64,000 bases of DNA from Bacteroidota bacterium (GCA_023437305.1 JAEZGN010000019.1:1-64000), one strand, 5' to 3'. Positions 38,301 to 46,488 are shown, counted from the stretch's first letter. Translations and numbers: made by a program. The notes: generated from the sequence alone by a model not told the origin.

Positions 38301-38510
38301 TTAAGATTGAAAGATATTCAATTAGGATATTCTTTCAACAAGAATGTTACAAAAAAGCTAAGTTTAGACAAACTGCGTGTATATGTAAGTGGAACTAACC
38401 TTTTCGAATTTGACAATCTACCTGATGGATTCGATCCTGAAACTCCATTCTATGAGAACCTTATTCCGTTTACTCGAACTTTTTCTTTTGGTTTAAACGT
38501 AACATTCTAA
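35340..38510 (+). CDS. SusC-like TonB-dependent outer-membrane transporter (2)
   Basis: This 1056-residue protein is the second SusC-like transporter. It has a signal peptide ending near IIAQ (30), a carboxypeptidase-D-like domain (GVIKDMQGVTMPGVTVRVKG), a plug domain (FLQGIAPGVEI ... IQIRGVTSR ... AAGGVLLVTTKKG) and a barrel ending FGLNVTF. The N-terminal 110 residues are close to those of susC1, but plug and barrel differ strongly, so it should import a different ligand or ligand size. A 62-base gap follows the first SusD gene and no terminator is seen, so both pairs may be in one transcript. Confidence 0.93.
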   Translation: MEIKKIYIKKLIRKALLLSIISLFSISIIAQNDKIVIGVIKDMQGVTMPGVTVRVKGYTIGTSSDADGNYSIKVPADANTLIVSFIGMKPQEVTIDGRSVINLELEEDAVLLNEIVTIGYGVKTRATTTGAVDLIDKKQFEDRPMTNTTAFLQGIAPGVEIRRHNAGNVGEEGFDIQIRGVTSRADPGVLIVVDGIPYKDNNASALNKLNPADIENITILKDAQAAIYGARAAGGVLLVTTKKGSTGKPTISYSGDFSFNKPSRFPQKVNILQHIDMMNQAYLNDGIATHQYSHLVQYINTADIHSKNPLVVKGVFGDTPDLVLGYHDWWKEMYGTAFDHSHNMTISGKSDKTNYYTSIGYLDQNSMFRYGDHSNRKFFGRFKLDYDINKYLKLRTNVYVGQKRVKEPYNIGHLAWLTYWTWNCQPTYNEQGQYYGAGGFGNPVAYAKHIGKMQRDYYSYYTQLGFDLKPIDNLMITGDFSWNIDMVDERYSRKRHQTYHWDGTLNYDVIDYWFSGKTKAESIHHRNDHKVASIYANYDFKLDKNMFNIMVGGSHEELENRGFNAYRYDLITDELDVMSIGDPNQQFNGEYVNDWAISSYFGRLSYNYDSRYFLEATYRNDGSSRFAAGKKWEDFWGVSGSWIISNENFFAPVKNIVDYAKIRLSYGQLGNQAGIGFYDHYQYINVGGQHPFGNPDSPSKSMVATLGGMPSVDRTWETIEAYNAGFDFFTLKSRLGGTFDYYVKENKNMFYAEEFPSVLGTAAPQINGAHLRTNGWEISLNWKDHIGKVNYRIGATLSNNTSKVIKLKDARSPGYGHNSFIEGYAANSYFLYTFDGFINSEEDLQKYQSTVKGPPTNLKIGDAKYRDLDGDGTLEPHLYKAGDPNSGDIEYKGDGNQHYLYGINLEFDWNGIDFRAFLQGVGKWMVMNNTYAAGPEVWKQSSEYFYKNTWSPERPNAEYPRLTQDGGAHWYNYQHSDAPYKFVNNRYLRLKDIQLGYSFNKNVTKKLSLDKLRVYVSGTNLFEFDNLPDGFDPETPFYENLIPFTRTFSFGLNVTF

Positions 38511-38525
38511 TAAAAATAAAAGATT

Positions 38526-40223
38526 ATGAAAACACGTAATATAATATTATTACTATGCTTAATATCTTTTTTTACCGTTTCGTGTGAAAAAGACCTGGAT
38601 TTACAATCACAAGATGTGATTTCTGATCCTGTATATTTTAAAACTGCAGAAGATTTTAAAATATATCTTAATCAGTTTTATCGCGATCATTTACCAACAT
38701 TCAATAATGACGATGATATGTCTGATATTACTAAACCTAATGGATTCAATTCGGTAAGTAATAGCTCATACTCAACTTCGCCGAGCGATGGGGTTTGGAA
38801 CGATTCGTATAAAATGATACGTTATGCTAATTATGTACTTGACAAATGCGAAAAAGCAGAAGAGCCATTGAAAAGCGATATTGGAATATATAAAGCTGAA
38901 GCATGTTTCTTTCGGGCCTTTCATTATTTCAATTTACTGAAGAGATTTGGAGGTATTCCTCTTATTGACAAAGTGCTATCTCTCAGTGATACAGAATATT
39001 TATATGGGCCGCGGGCATCGCGTGAGGCTATAACTGAATTTATTCTGAAAGACTTGAACGATGCGATAGCGATTTTACCTTTGGAGCAGAATATTGCTCA
39101 AGATGATAAAGGTCGTATTTCGAAAGGTGCAGCTCAGGCATTTAAGGCTAGAGTAGCATTATTTGAAGGTACATGGAGAAAGTATCACGGGATAGGGAAT
39201 TATGATGACTTATTTTCAGAAGCAGTAAAAGAGGCAAAACAAGTAATAGATTCAAAACAATATGAACTATTTGACAGAAGAGATGTATTAGGGGATTTGA
39301 GTTATAAATATTATTTTACTTTATCGAAAATAAAATCGAATTCTGCGGGACTAACAAAATCAGATCAGAAGGAAACCATATTTGCAAATCGTTATGATCA
39401 AGACATCAGAGAATCGGTTCGTTTAGATAATCAATATCCAACAAAAAAGCTGGCAGATATGTATCTTGACTCGAAAGGCTTACCTATAACTCACCCTAGC
39501 AGCAACTTCAAAGGATATGATAAAGTTCTATCCGAATACGAAAATCGTGATCCTCGTATGGATATTTTCTTGATCAAGCCTTTCGAGCGTTTTTGGTTAT
39601 ATTCTCAGCCTATGTATAATATAAAATGGGAAGACCCGGATAATTCGGGAATTATTTATAAAGTTGATTTTGGATTTTGGACACAGACAGGTTATCGAGG
39701 CTTGAAAGCTATCGGAGAAATAACCTTCCCATTAGGTATGGATTGGCCTATTATCCGTTATACAGAAGTTCTTTTGATCTACGCTGAGGCTTTATTTGAA
39801 AAAAATGGGAAGATAACTAACGACGAATTAAATATCAGTATAAATAAATTACGGGATAGGGTAGGTATGGTACATCTTACCAATGAACATGTAAATACTT
39901 ATGGCCTGAATATGCTGGATGAAATCCGTAGGGAAAGAACTATTGAATTATGCTTTGAAGGATATAGATTTGATGACCTTAGAAGGTGGAAAACAGCAGA
40001 GGTAGAAATGAGTAAGCCTTTAAAAGGTGTTAAGTTTAAAGGAACCGAGTATGAAACAAATCCATTGTGGGATGAGGTGAAATATGATTATGATACAGAT
40101 GGTTGTATCTTATTAGAGACCTCTTCAAAACGAAAATTTGAAAGTAAGCATTATCTATTTCCTATTCCGACAAGACAGATACTTCTGAATGGTCAATTGG
40201 AACAAAATCCGGGATGGAAGTAA
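38526..40223 (+). CDS. SusD-like glycan-binding lipoprotein (2)
   Basis: This 565-residue surface lipoprotein has lipobox TVSC (Cys20). It shows the SusD family pattern: YFKTAEDFKIYLNQFY near the N-terminus, KAEACFFRAFHYFNLLKRFGGIPLI (typical TPR helix and loop), a KGAAQAFKARVALFEGTW helix, and the late LDEIRRERTIELCFEGYRFDDLRRW and FPIPTRQILLN...QNPGWK motifs. It pairs with the SusC encoded 15 bases upstream. A MITE-like inverted-repeat element follows before the next GH172 gene. Confidence 0.93.
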   Translation: MKTRNIILLLCLISFFTVSCEKDLDLQSQDVISDPVYFKTAEDFKIYLNQFYRDHLPTFNNDDDMSDITKPNGFNSVSNSSYSTSPSDGVWNDSYKMIRYANYVLDKCEKAEEPLKSDIGIYKAEACFFRAFHYFNLLKRFGGIPLIDKVLSLSDTEYLYGPRASREAITEFILKDLNDAIAILPLEQNIAQDDKGRISKGAAQAFKARVALFEGTWRKYHGIGNYDDLFSEAVKEAKQVIDSKQYELFDRRDVLGDLSYKYYFTLSKIKSNSAGLTKSDQKETIFANRYDQDIRESVRLDNQYPTKKLADMYLDSKGLPITHPSSNFKGYDKVLSEYENRDPRMDIFLIKPFERFWLYSQPMYNIKWEDPDNSGIIYKVDFGFWTQTGYRGLKAIGEITFPLGMDWPIIRYTEVLLIYAEALFEKNGKITNDELNISINKLRDRVGMVHLTNEHVNTYGLNMLDEIRRERTIELCFEGYRFDDLRRWKTAEVEMSKPLKGVKFKGTEYETNPLWDEVKYDYDTDGCILLETSSKRKFESKHYLFPIPTRQILLNGQLEQNPGWK

Positions 40224-40276
40224 TATTGTGATTTTTTCTGCTCGTAATATTATTAATTTTTACTTTTAGAGAAAAC

Positions 40277-40389
40277 TAAGCTGTCCGAAATCTTATAAAA
40301 TAGATCTTAAACGGAGGTGAAAAATATCTATCAGAATTTATGATTATCATCAATAGTAATAAAATGGTTATCATGTTTCGGACAGCTTA
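40277..40389. mobile_element. MITE-like element with 14-bp inverted repeats
   Basis: TAAGCTGTCCGAAA (40277-40290) is repeated in inverse as TTTCGGACAGCTTA (40376-40389), a perfect 14-bp match, around 85 AT-rich bases with no coding potential. If the outer TA on both sides is a target duplication, the terminal repeats are 12 bp (AGCTGTCCGAAA), as in elements moved by IS630/mariner-type transposases. No other copy was noticed in the window. A long stem-loop in the mRNA is the alternative explanation. The element separates susD2 from the second GH172 gene. Confidence 0.5.
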
Positions 40390-40404
40390 AAAAAAATAGA
40401 CAAT

Positions 40405-41559
40405 ATGAAAAAAATAATTGTAAGCTCAATTCTTTGCTTATTTTCTCTTTGTCTACTTGCACAATCAGAGAATGGCATAACTTACGACCTAGCTAAGATA
40501 AAATCAGGCTATCGTTCTAAGCGTATAAGTAGCTATGACAAAGATGGATATAATGGAGACCGGTTAGTTGGTATCAACCCGAATAATAAAATTACGATAT
40601 GTGATATCAAAGGTAGTGGAATTATTAATCATATTTGGTTTACCTTAGCTCCTCCTCCTGAACTAATTTCGCGCAATGATATTATAATTCGTATATATTG
40701 GGATAATAATGATTATCCTTCGGTAGAGTCGCCAATAGGACCATTTTTTGGACAGGGTTGGGACGAACGCTATAATTTTTCATCTTTTGCTCTGTCAGCC
40801 GGACCTGCAACAGGTACCGGTTTGTCTTCGTATTTTTCAATGCCTTTCGAAAAAGGTGCACGCATAGAGATCGAAAATCAAACAGATAAAATGTTAGACA
40901 ACATTTTCTTCTATGTTGATTATTGGGAAGTAGATAAGTTAGATAAAGATTTAGGGCGTTTTCATGCGTGGTATAATCGAGAAGTAACACAGGCGGTATG
41001 CGACCCAAGCACAGGGCATGCAGTAGCAAATATTGATGGAAAAGACAATTATGTATTCGCAGATATTAAAGGTAAAGGACATTTTATCGGAATAAATTAC
41101 TATGTCGAATCACCAAGCACAGCATGGTATGGCGAGGGTGATGATATGTGGTTTATAGACGGTGAAAAAATTCCTTCTATGGTAGGTACCGGAACCGAAG
41201 ATTTTTTTAACACTTCATGGTGTCCTAAAGAACCCTTTCAAAGTCCTTTCTTCGGATATCCACGTGTAAATGGAGAAACCGGGTGGCTGGGACGTACACA
41301 CGTGTATCGCTTCTTTATTACCGATCCTGTTTTTTTTGAAAAATCATTGAAGGCTACTATCGAGCATGGGACATCTAATGATTTACAACTCGATATAGCT
41401 ACTGTTGCCTATTGGTACCAGAGTGAGGCATCCCGAATTCCCGCTATTCCTAATAAGGAAGGTCGAAAACTTATGCCATCTGTCAACTTTTGGGATATAC
41501 ATATGTGGCGCGATGCATGGCAAAAGTCGAAAGGAGACAATGACCGATGGAGTCATTAA
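40405..41559 (+). CDS. GH172 (DUF2961) glycosidase, probable D-arabinofuranosidase (2)
   Basis: This 384-residue exported protein has a signal peptide ending near CLLAQS (20). The DUF2961 core is complete: GSGIINHIWFT (70-80), YPSVESPIGPFFG, then WYGEGDDMWF and GTGTEDFF. The likely catalytic residues Glu244 and Glu265 are exactly 21 apart, as in the characterised Bifidobacterium GH172 enzyme (Glu270/Glu291). It should be a retaining exo-alpha-furanosidase in the periplasm. The motif environment is closer to the family consensus than in the GH172 at 20273. It begins 15 bases after the MITE-like element and 47 bases before the next GH172 gene. D-arabinofuranose as substrate is inferred from the locus. 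Confidence 0.87.
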   Translation: MKKIIVSSILCLFSLCLLAQSENGITYDLAKIKSGYRSKRISSYDKDGYNGDRLVGINPNNKITICDIKGSGIINHIWFTLAPPPELISRNDIIIRIYWDNNDYPSVESPIGPFFGQGWDERYNFSSFALSAGPATGTGLSSYFSMPFEKGARIEIENQTDKMLDNIFFYVDYWEVDKLDKDLGRFHAWYNREVTQAVCDPSTGHAVANIDGKDNYVFADIKGKGHFIGINYYVESPSTAWYGEGDDMWFIDGEKIPSMVGTGTEDFFNTSWCPKEPFQSPFFGYPRVNGETGWLGRTHVYRFFITDPVFFEKSLKATIEHGTSNDLQLDIATVAYWYQSEASRIPAIPNKEGRKLMPSVNFWDIHMWRDAWQKSKGDNDRWSH

Positions 41560-41606
41560 CTTAGATCCTTAAAGAAAAAATAAACCATGTGATAATATAA
41601 AAGCCT

Positions 41607-43529
41607 ATGAAGTATTTATTTACGTTTTTATTATTTCTGATATACTTGTTGCCGGCACAATCTCAGACAAACAAGAAACGGTTGGTGTATTCCGAAGAAT
41701 TAGAAAGTTTGTATCGAATTGATTTATTACCAACATATCGCGATAATTGTCTTGTAGAGCAAGTTTCGAGTTATGATCGTACCGGAGGGAATGATGATGG
41801 CTTTAATGGAACGTATTCTTTTGTAGGAAAAGAGAATGGAAAACTTATTCTGGCCGACCTTAAAGGTCCGGGCATTATAAATAGAATATGGACACCGACA
41901 CCAACTAATGATACAATCGAGTTTTATTTCGATGGAGAAAAAAAAGCACGATTGCGTATCTGCTTTAATGATTTGTTTTCGGGTAAAGTTTACCCATTCA
42001 TCGCTCCATTATGCGGAAATGAAATCGGAGGCTTTTATTGCTACCTCCCGATCCCTTATCAAAAGTCGTGTAAAATAATGTTCACGGGAGATCTTATGAA
42101 ATTTTATCAAATACAATATCGGAATCTGCCCGGATATCAGGTTAATACATTTACAGGAATACTTAATCAAGAAGAGAAAGATATTCTCAATAAAATAAAA
42201 AAACAGTGGTCTAATACTACCTCAAGTCCGGCTAATGTTAATTATCAGACTAGTGAAGCGTCTTTTGTTTTAGAGCCGGGAACAGAATATACCTTTTTCT
42301 CTAAACAGAGAGGAGGGAGGATTGTCGGATTTGAGATAGATGACAATTCTTATTTCGAAGGACAGTATAAAGATATAATCATTTCAGCAACTTGGGATGA
42401 TGATAAGATTCCGGCCATTTATGCTCCTGCATCCGATTTTTTCGGATATGCTTTTGGCAAATCTTCGATGAGAAGTTTACTTATTGGTAAAAATAAAGAA
42501 ATAAACTACTCTTATCTCCCATGTCCTTTCGACAATAATGCTGAAATGAAATTAATATACAGAAAACGTAGTGATGTAGATCAGCCGTCTGTTCTAGTCA
42601 AAACAAAAGTATACTATACAGATTCAAAAAGAGATAAAGGGAAAGAAGGTAAGTTATATACTTCATGGCGAAGAGAAATTGATCCGCCAAAAGGAAAATA
42701 TTATAATTTCTTATCTACAAAAGGTAAAGGCCATTATGTAGGAACTATTCATCAAACTCAGGGTTTACTTCCAGAAATGACTGTTTACTTCGAAGGGGAT
42801 GACTCTACACATGTTGATGGTAAAATGCGTATACATGGCACTGGATCAGAAGACTATTATAACGGAGGCTGGTATGCCTTACCCGACAGATGGGATACCG
42901 GTGTCAGCTTACCTATACATGGCTCGTTAGGCTATCTAATAGCTCATTCACAAACAGGAGGATATAGGTTTTATTTAACAGATAAATTGTCATTTGAGCA
43001 CGAATTTTATATGGGTATAGAGCGAGGTCCTACAGGAAATGAATACCCTGTGGACTATACCTCTGTGGCCTTTTATTATGCTGATAGGCCTCCAACAACT
43101 ACAATGTATCCGGATGATCGATTAAGGAAGATAAATCCACCGGATCAATTCAGGTTTTATCCTCAAATGATGAAATTTACAGTATTTCATGGCACGGATA
43201 TCAATTATAGAAGAAGCATATCTATATCGGCAGAACATGAAGGAGCTGTAAAAATATTTTTAGAGGATATTCCCGAAGGAAAATATAAAATATACCTTTC
43301 TTATATAGAAAAGTCCGACAATGGCTATTTTGCGGTATGGCAACGCCAGAATCTTATCAAAGATTGGACTAATGCCTATAATGTTGAGGAACGATTTAAA
43401 GAAAGGGAGTATATTGGACAAACTTATTTTACAAAGCAGACTTCCTCCTTAACCATAAAAGTCAGAAACAATAAAGAGAAAAATAAATTTGAATTTGATT
43501 GCCTATATCTAGAAAAAGTAAATGAATAA
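41607..43529 (+). CDS. Large GH172 (DUF2961) glycosidase with duplicated N-terminal domain (3)
   Basis: This 640-residue exported protein has a signal peptide ending near LPAQSQ (20). It has two DUF2961-like parts. The first (about 45-190) contains GPGIINRIWTPTP but no GTGTED motif. The second (about 215-490) starts again with a GGRIVGFEI strand and has VYFEGDDS and GTGSEDYYNGG with likely catalytic Glu396 and Glu415. A C-terminal beta domain (about 520-640) follows. The layout suggests internal duplication of the jelly-roll unit with loss of the active site in the first copy, perhaps for binding or oligomer contacts. It is followed by the ribulokinase gene after 12 bases. Confidence 0.82.
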   Translation: MKYLFTFLLFLIYLLPAQSQTNKKRLVYSEELESLYRIDLLPTYRDNCLVEQVSSYDRTGGNDDGFNGTYSFVGKENGKLILADLKGPGIINRIWTPTPTNDTIEFYFDGEKKARLRICFNDLFSGKVYPFIAPLCGNEIGGFYCYLPIPYQKSCKIMFTGDLMKFYQIQYRNLPGYQVNTFTGILNQEEKDILNKIKKQWSNTTSSPANVNYQTSEASFVLEPGTEYTFFSKQRGGRIVGFEIDDNSYFEGQYKDIIISATWDDDKIPAIYAPASDFFGYAFGKSSMRSLLIGKNKEINYSYLPCPFDNNAEMKLIYRKRSDVDQPSVLVKTKVYYTDSKRDKGKEGKLYTSWRREIDPPKGKYYNFLSTKGKGHYVGTIHQTQGLLPEMTVYFEGDDSTHVDGKMRIHGTGSEDYYNGGWYALPDRWDTGVSLPIHGSLGYLIAHSQTGGYRFYLTDKLSFEHEFYMGIERGPTGNEYPVDYTSVAFYYADRPPTTTMYPDDRLRKINPPDQFRFYPQMMKFTVFHGTDINYRRSISISAEHEGAVKIFLEDIPEGKYKIYLSYIEKSDNGYFAVWQRQNLIKDWTNAYNVEERFKEREYIGQTYFTKQTSSLTIKVRNNKEKNKFEFDCLYLEKVNE

Positions 43530-43541
43530 AAATTTTATACT

Positions 43542-45227
43542 ATGGATAAAGATTCTAAATATGTAATTGGAGTCGATTACGGCACCGATTCGTGCAGGGC
43601 ATTATTAGTGAATGCAATAACAGGAGAAGAAATAGCAGATTCTGTATGTTACTATCCACGTTGGAATAAAGGATTGTATTGCGATGCTTCATTGAATCAG
43701 TATAGGCAACATCCATTAGACTATATTGAAAGTTTGGAAGAAGTAATAAAACAATTACTATCAGAATGTTCTTCTATAAAAAAGGAACAAATAGTAGGAA
43801 TGGGATTTGATACAACAGGCTCTACTCCGATACTCTTGAATGAGGAAGGAACGCCACTTGCCTTATTACCGGAATTCAGCGAAAATCCTAATGCCATGTT
43901 CGTCCTTTGGAAAGATCATACAGCAGTAAAAGAAGCTGATGAAATAAACACATTGGCTAAACGCTGGAAAGTAGATTATACTTCATATTCAGGAGGAGTT
44001 TACTCATCGGAATGGGTATGGTCTAAAATGCTGCATATACTAAGAGTAGATGAGTCTATACGCAAAAACGCTTATAGTTGGACAGAACATTGCGACTGGA
44101 TGCCAGCTTTGTTAACAGGAAAAACAAAACCTGAAGAAATGATGCGTAGCCGATGTGCTGCCGGACATAAAGCTATGTGGAATGAGAGCTGGAATGGATT
44201 ACCATCATTTGAATTCTTAAAAAGCCTTGATCCTCTATTAGGAGTATTTGAAGGACATTTGTTTGAAGATACTTATACAAGTGATGTCTCTGTTGGAACA
44301 CTGACCGAAGAATGGGCACATCGTCTTGGACTTACGACAGATGTTGTTGTATGCGTAAGCGAAATAGATTGTCATATGGGAGCTGTAGGGGCACAAGTTT
44401 CAGAAGGATCTTATGTTCGTATTATTGGCACATCTACTTGTGATATTATGGTTGTGTCTAAAGAAATAATGAAAAATAAACTTATAGCCGGTATATGTGG
44501 GCAGGTAGATGGCTCTGTTATTCCCGGGCTAATTGGTTTGGAAGCAGGCCAATCTGCCTTTGGAGATCTCTATGCATGGTTTAGAAACATTATATTTCAT
44601 CCTGTCAATGATATTCTCAACAGTAGTGATCTACTCGATCCTGTCTTAAAAAAGAAGGTACTGAAAGAAATAAAACACTCCATACTGCCTTATCTTAACG
44701 AACAGGCGGAGAAAATATCACCGTCTATCAGCTCGCCTGTTGCTTTAGATTGGATGAATGGAAGACGTACTCCCTTTGCCAATCAAAGCTTAAAAGGGGC
44801 TATAACAGGCCTCACTTTAGGCAGCTCGGCTCCTGTAGTATATAGAGCATTGGTAGAAGCTACTGCTTTTGGTTCTAAAGCAATTATAGATAGTGTACTT
44901 GAACAAGGCGTTGAAATAAAAGATGTGATAGGCATCGGTGGTATTTCGATAAAAGCGCCGTTTGTAATGCAAACTCTTGCCGATGTATTGGGGATGCCTA
45001 TAAAAGTAGCAGCAGTAGAACAAGCCTGCGCATTAGGGGCAGCTATGTTTGCTGCAGTTGCTTCAGGAGTTTATTCTGATATAAAGGATGCTCAATTAGC
45101 AATGGGCAAAGGGTTTTCGCATGAGTATCTTCCAAATGAAGAAAGAAATATGATTTATCAGAGATTATACGAAGATTATAAGAGAATTGCAAACATTACA
45201 GAAGAGATATCTAAATTAGAGAAATAA
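43542..45227 (+). CDS. araB: Ribulokinase, AraB type (FGGY family)
   Basis: This 561-residue kinase shows the AraB pattern: N-terminal phosphate motif VIGVDYGTDSCRALLVN (8-24), PRWNKGLYCDASLNQYRQHP (about 39-58), and the C-terminal DWMNGRRTP and GGISIKAPFVMQTLADVLG motifs. AraB converts L-ribulose, and in E. coli also D-ribulose, to the 5-phosphate. Next to a fucI-type isomerase and without araA or araD, the expected reaction is D-ribulose to D-ribulose 5-phosphate, which enters the pentose phosphate pathway. It is cytoplasmic and lies near the end of the PUL operon. Confidence 0.93.
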   Translation: MDKDSKYVIGVDYGTDSCRALLVNAITGEEIADSVCYYPRWNKGLYCDASLNQYRQHPLDYIESLEEVIKQLLSECSSIKKEQIVGMGFDTTGSTPILLNEEGTPLALLPEFSENPNAMFVLWKDHTAVKEADEINTLAKRWKVDYTSYSGGVYSSEWVWSKMLHILRVDESIRKNAYSWTEHCDWMPALLTGKTKPEEMMRSRCAAGHKAMWNESWNGLPSFEFLKSLDPLLGVFEGHLFEDTYTSDVSVGTLTEEWAHRLGLTTDVVVCVSEIDCHMGAVGAQVSEGSYVRIIGTSTCDIMVVSKEIMKNKLIAGICGQVDGSVIPGLIGLEAGQSAFGDLYAWFRNIIFHPVNDILNSSDLLDPVLKKKVLKEIKHSILPYLNEQAEKISPSISSPVALDWMNGRRTPFANQSLKGAITGLTLGSSAPVVYRALVEATAFGSKAIIDSVLEQGVEIKDVIGIGGISIKAPFVMQTLADVLGMPIKVAAVEQACALGAAMFAAVASGVYSDIKDAQLAMGKGFSHEYLPNEERNMIYQRLYEDYKRIANITEEISKLEK

Positions 45228-45289
45228 TATATTTTGTTTGTATTCGCATTGAAAATAATAAGGATTTTAGACGACTAATATCTTTTACC

Positions 45290-46372
45290 ATGAAAAAATA
45301 CTTTTTGAATATACTGATTAGCATGTTGGTGTTCTCTATGCCAATTTTTTCGCAATTGCGAAACGATGATGTGTATAAGCTCCCCGAAATGAGTAAAAAG
45401 GATATACGCGAGTATATCTCTATACCGGGCTTTGATGGATATCAGGCTCTAAAGTGTGATTTTCATATACATACAGTTTTTTCGGATGGACTAGTATGGC
45501 CAGATGTGAGGGTAGATGAAGCTTGGCAACAAGGACTTGATGCAATTGCTATAACCGACCATATTGAATATCGTCCATTCAAACAGTTGGTTGGAGGTGA
45601 TTTGAACGAAAGCTTTAATATAGCCAAGGCGAGAGGCAATCATCTTGGCTTTATAGTTATAAAGGGTACTGAAGTTACTAGAGAAAAGCCAATAGGTCAC
45701 CTTAATGCCTTATTTATTGAAGATGCTAACAAATTACAAGATAAAGATCCGGTAGAGGTGCTGCGTGAAGCAAAAAAGCAGGGTGCGTTCATTATGTGGA
45801 ATCATCCCGGATGGCCAGATGATAAAAGTACATTATATCCTATACACGAGCAATTGATCAAAGATAAACTAATCGATGGGATAGAGATATTTAATTATCT
45901 TGAATATTACCCAATTACTATTGATTATGCGAATCGCTTTAACCTCACTTTTATGGGGAATTCTGATATTCATGAACTGATTACAACAAATTATGGTACC
46001 GAAAAAATGGCTCGTCCCATTACACTCGTATTTGCAAATGAACGCAGTGAAAAAGGAATAAAAGAGGCATTATTTGCAGGACGGTCTGCAGCGCTATTTT
46101 ATGGAATATTGGCAGGAAAAGATGAAATATTAAGAAAATTATTTTTAGCGTCTATTGATTTTAAAACAGTGGATGGAGGAGATTATGTTGAGATAACTAA
46201 CAAGTCTGATATTTTGTATAATATTACTTTAAATGGTAAGGAACATACACTTTTTCCTCAAAAAACAATCCGTGTCATTTGGCCTTCGGATGGAAAAGGC
46301 TCTCTAAAAGTTAAGAACTGCCATACAGGGAAAGATAGTCGTTTAGAATTTGTATTGCCTGCATTCTTTTAA
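45290..46372 (+). CDS. Exported PHP-domain metal-dependent phosphoesterase-like protein
   Basis: This 360-residue protein has a signal peptide ending near FSQL (22). The PHP domain metal ligands are in order: HIH (His59, His61), Asp66, Asp90-His91 (ITDH), Glu128, His137, NHPGW (His172) and NSDIH (Asp226, His228). PHP proteins are usually phosphoesterases with two or three metals. A C-terminal beta domain of about 80 residues follows (about 280-360). Export and location at the end of a PUL are unusual. It could hydrolyse a phosphodiester on the target glycan, such as a phosphoryl linkage. The PUL ends here with a strong terminator shared with dnaK. Confidence 0.8.
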   Translation: MKKYFLNILISMLVFSMPIFSQLRNDDVYKLPEMSKKDIREYISIPGFDGYQALKCDFHIHTVFSDGLVWPDVRVDEAWQQGLDAIAITDHIEYRPFKQLVGGDLNESFNIAKARGNHLGFIVIKGTEVTREKPIGHLNALFIEDANKLQDKDPVEVLREAKKQGAFIMWNHPGWPDDKSTLYPIHEQLIKDKLIDGIEIFNYLEYYPITIDYANRFNLTFMGNSDIHELITTNYGTEKMARPITLVFANERSEKGIKEALFAGRSAALFYGILAGKDEILRKLFLASIDFKTVDGGDYVEITNKSDILYNITLNGKEHTLFPQKTIRVIWPSDGKGSLKVKNCHTGKDSRLEFVLPAFF

Positions 46373-46420
46373 AGATTATAATTGTTTTAGGTTTTTTCAA
46401 TAAGGTTATTACTACAAAAC

Positions 46421-46460
46421 AAAAGACTCATTGTTCTAAATATAGAACAATGAGTCTTTT
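46421..46460. terminator. Bidirectional terminator between PUL and dnaK
   Basis: AAAAGACTCATTGTTCT (46421-46437) and AGAACAATGAGTCTTTT (46444-46460) form a perfect 17-bp stem with a 6-base loop. A/T tails on both sides make it work in both directions, ending the PUL transcript and the dnaK transcript. Confidence 0.9.
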
Positions 46461-46488
46461 AATAAATATAGTATCTGTTTCTATTTGC

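Noticed and set aside
20273..43529. L-arabinan utilisation
   Set aside because: No araA, araD, GH43 or GH51 gene is present; the isomerase is FucI-type, which acts on D-arabinose, not L-arabinose.
20273..43529. Fructan or difructose anhydride use by GH172
   Set aside because: GH172 includes alpha-fructofuranosidases, but there is no fructokinase or GH32/GH91 gene, and FucI plus AraB would have no role. Kept only as an alternative.
25382..45227. L-fucose catabolic operon
   Set aside because: fucI and fucP are present but fuculokinase and fuculose-1-phosphate aldolase are not, and the kinase is of the ribulokinase type. No alpha-L-fucosidase (GH29 or GH95) is seen.
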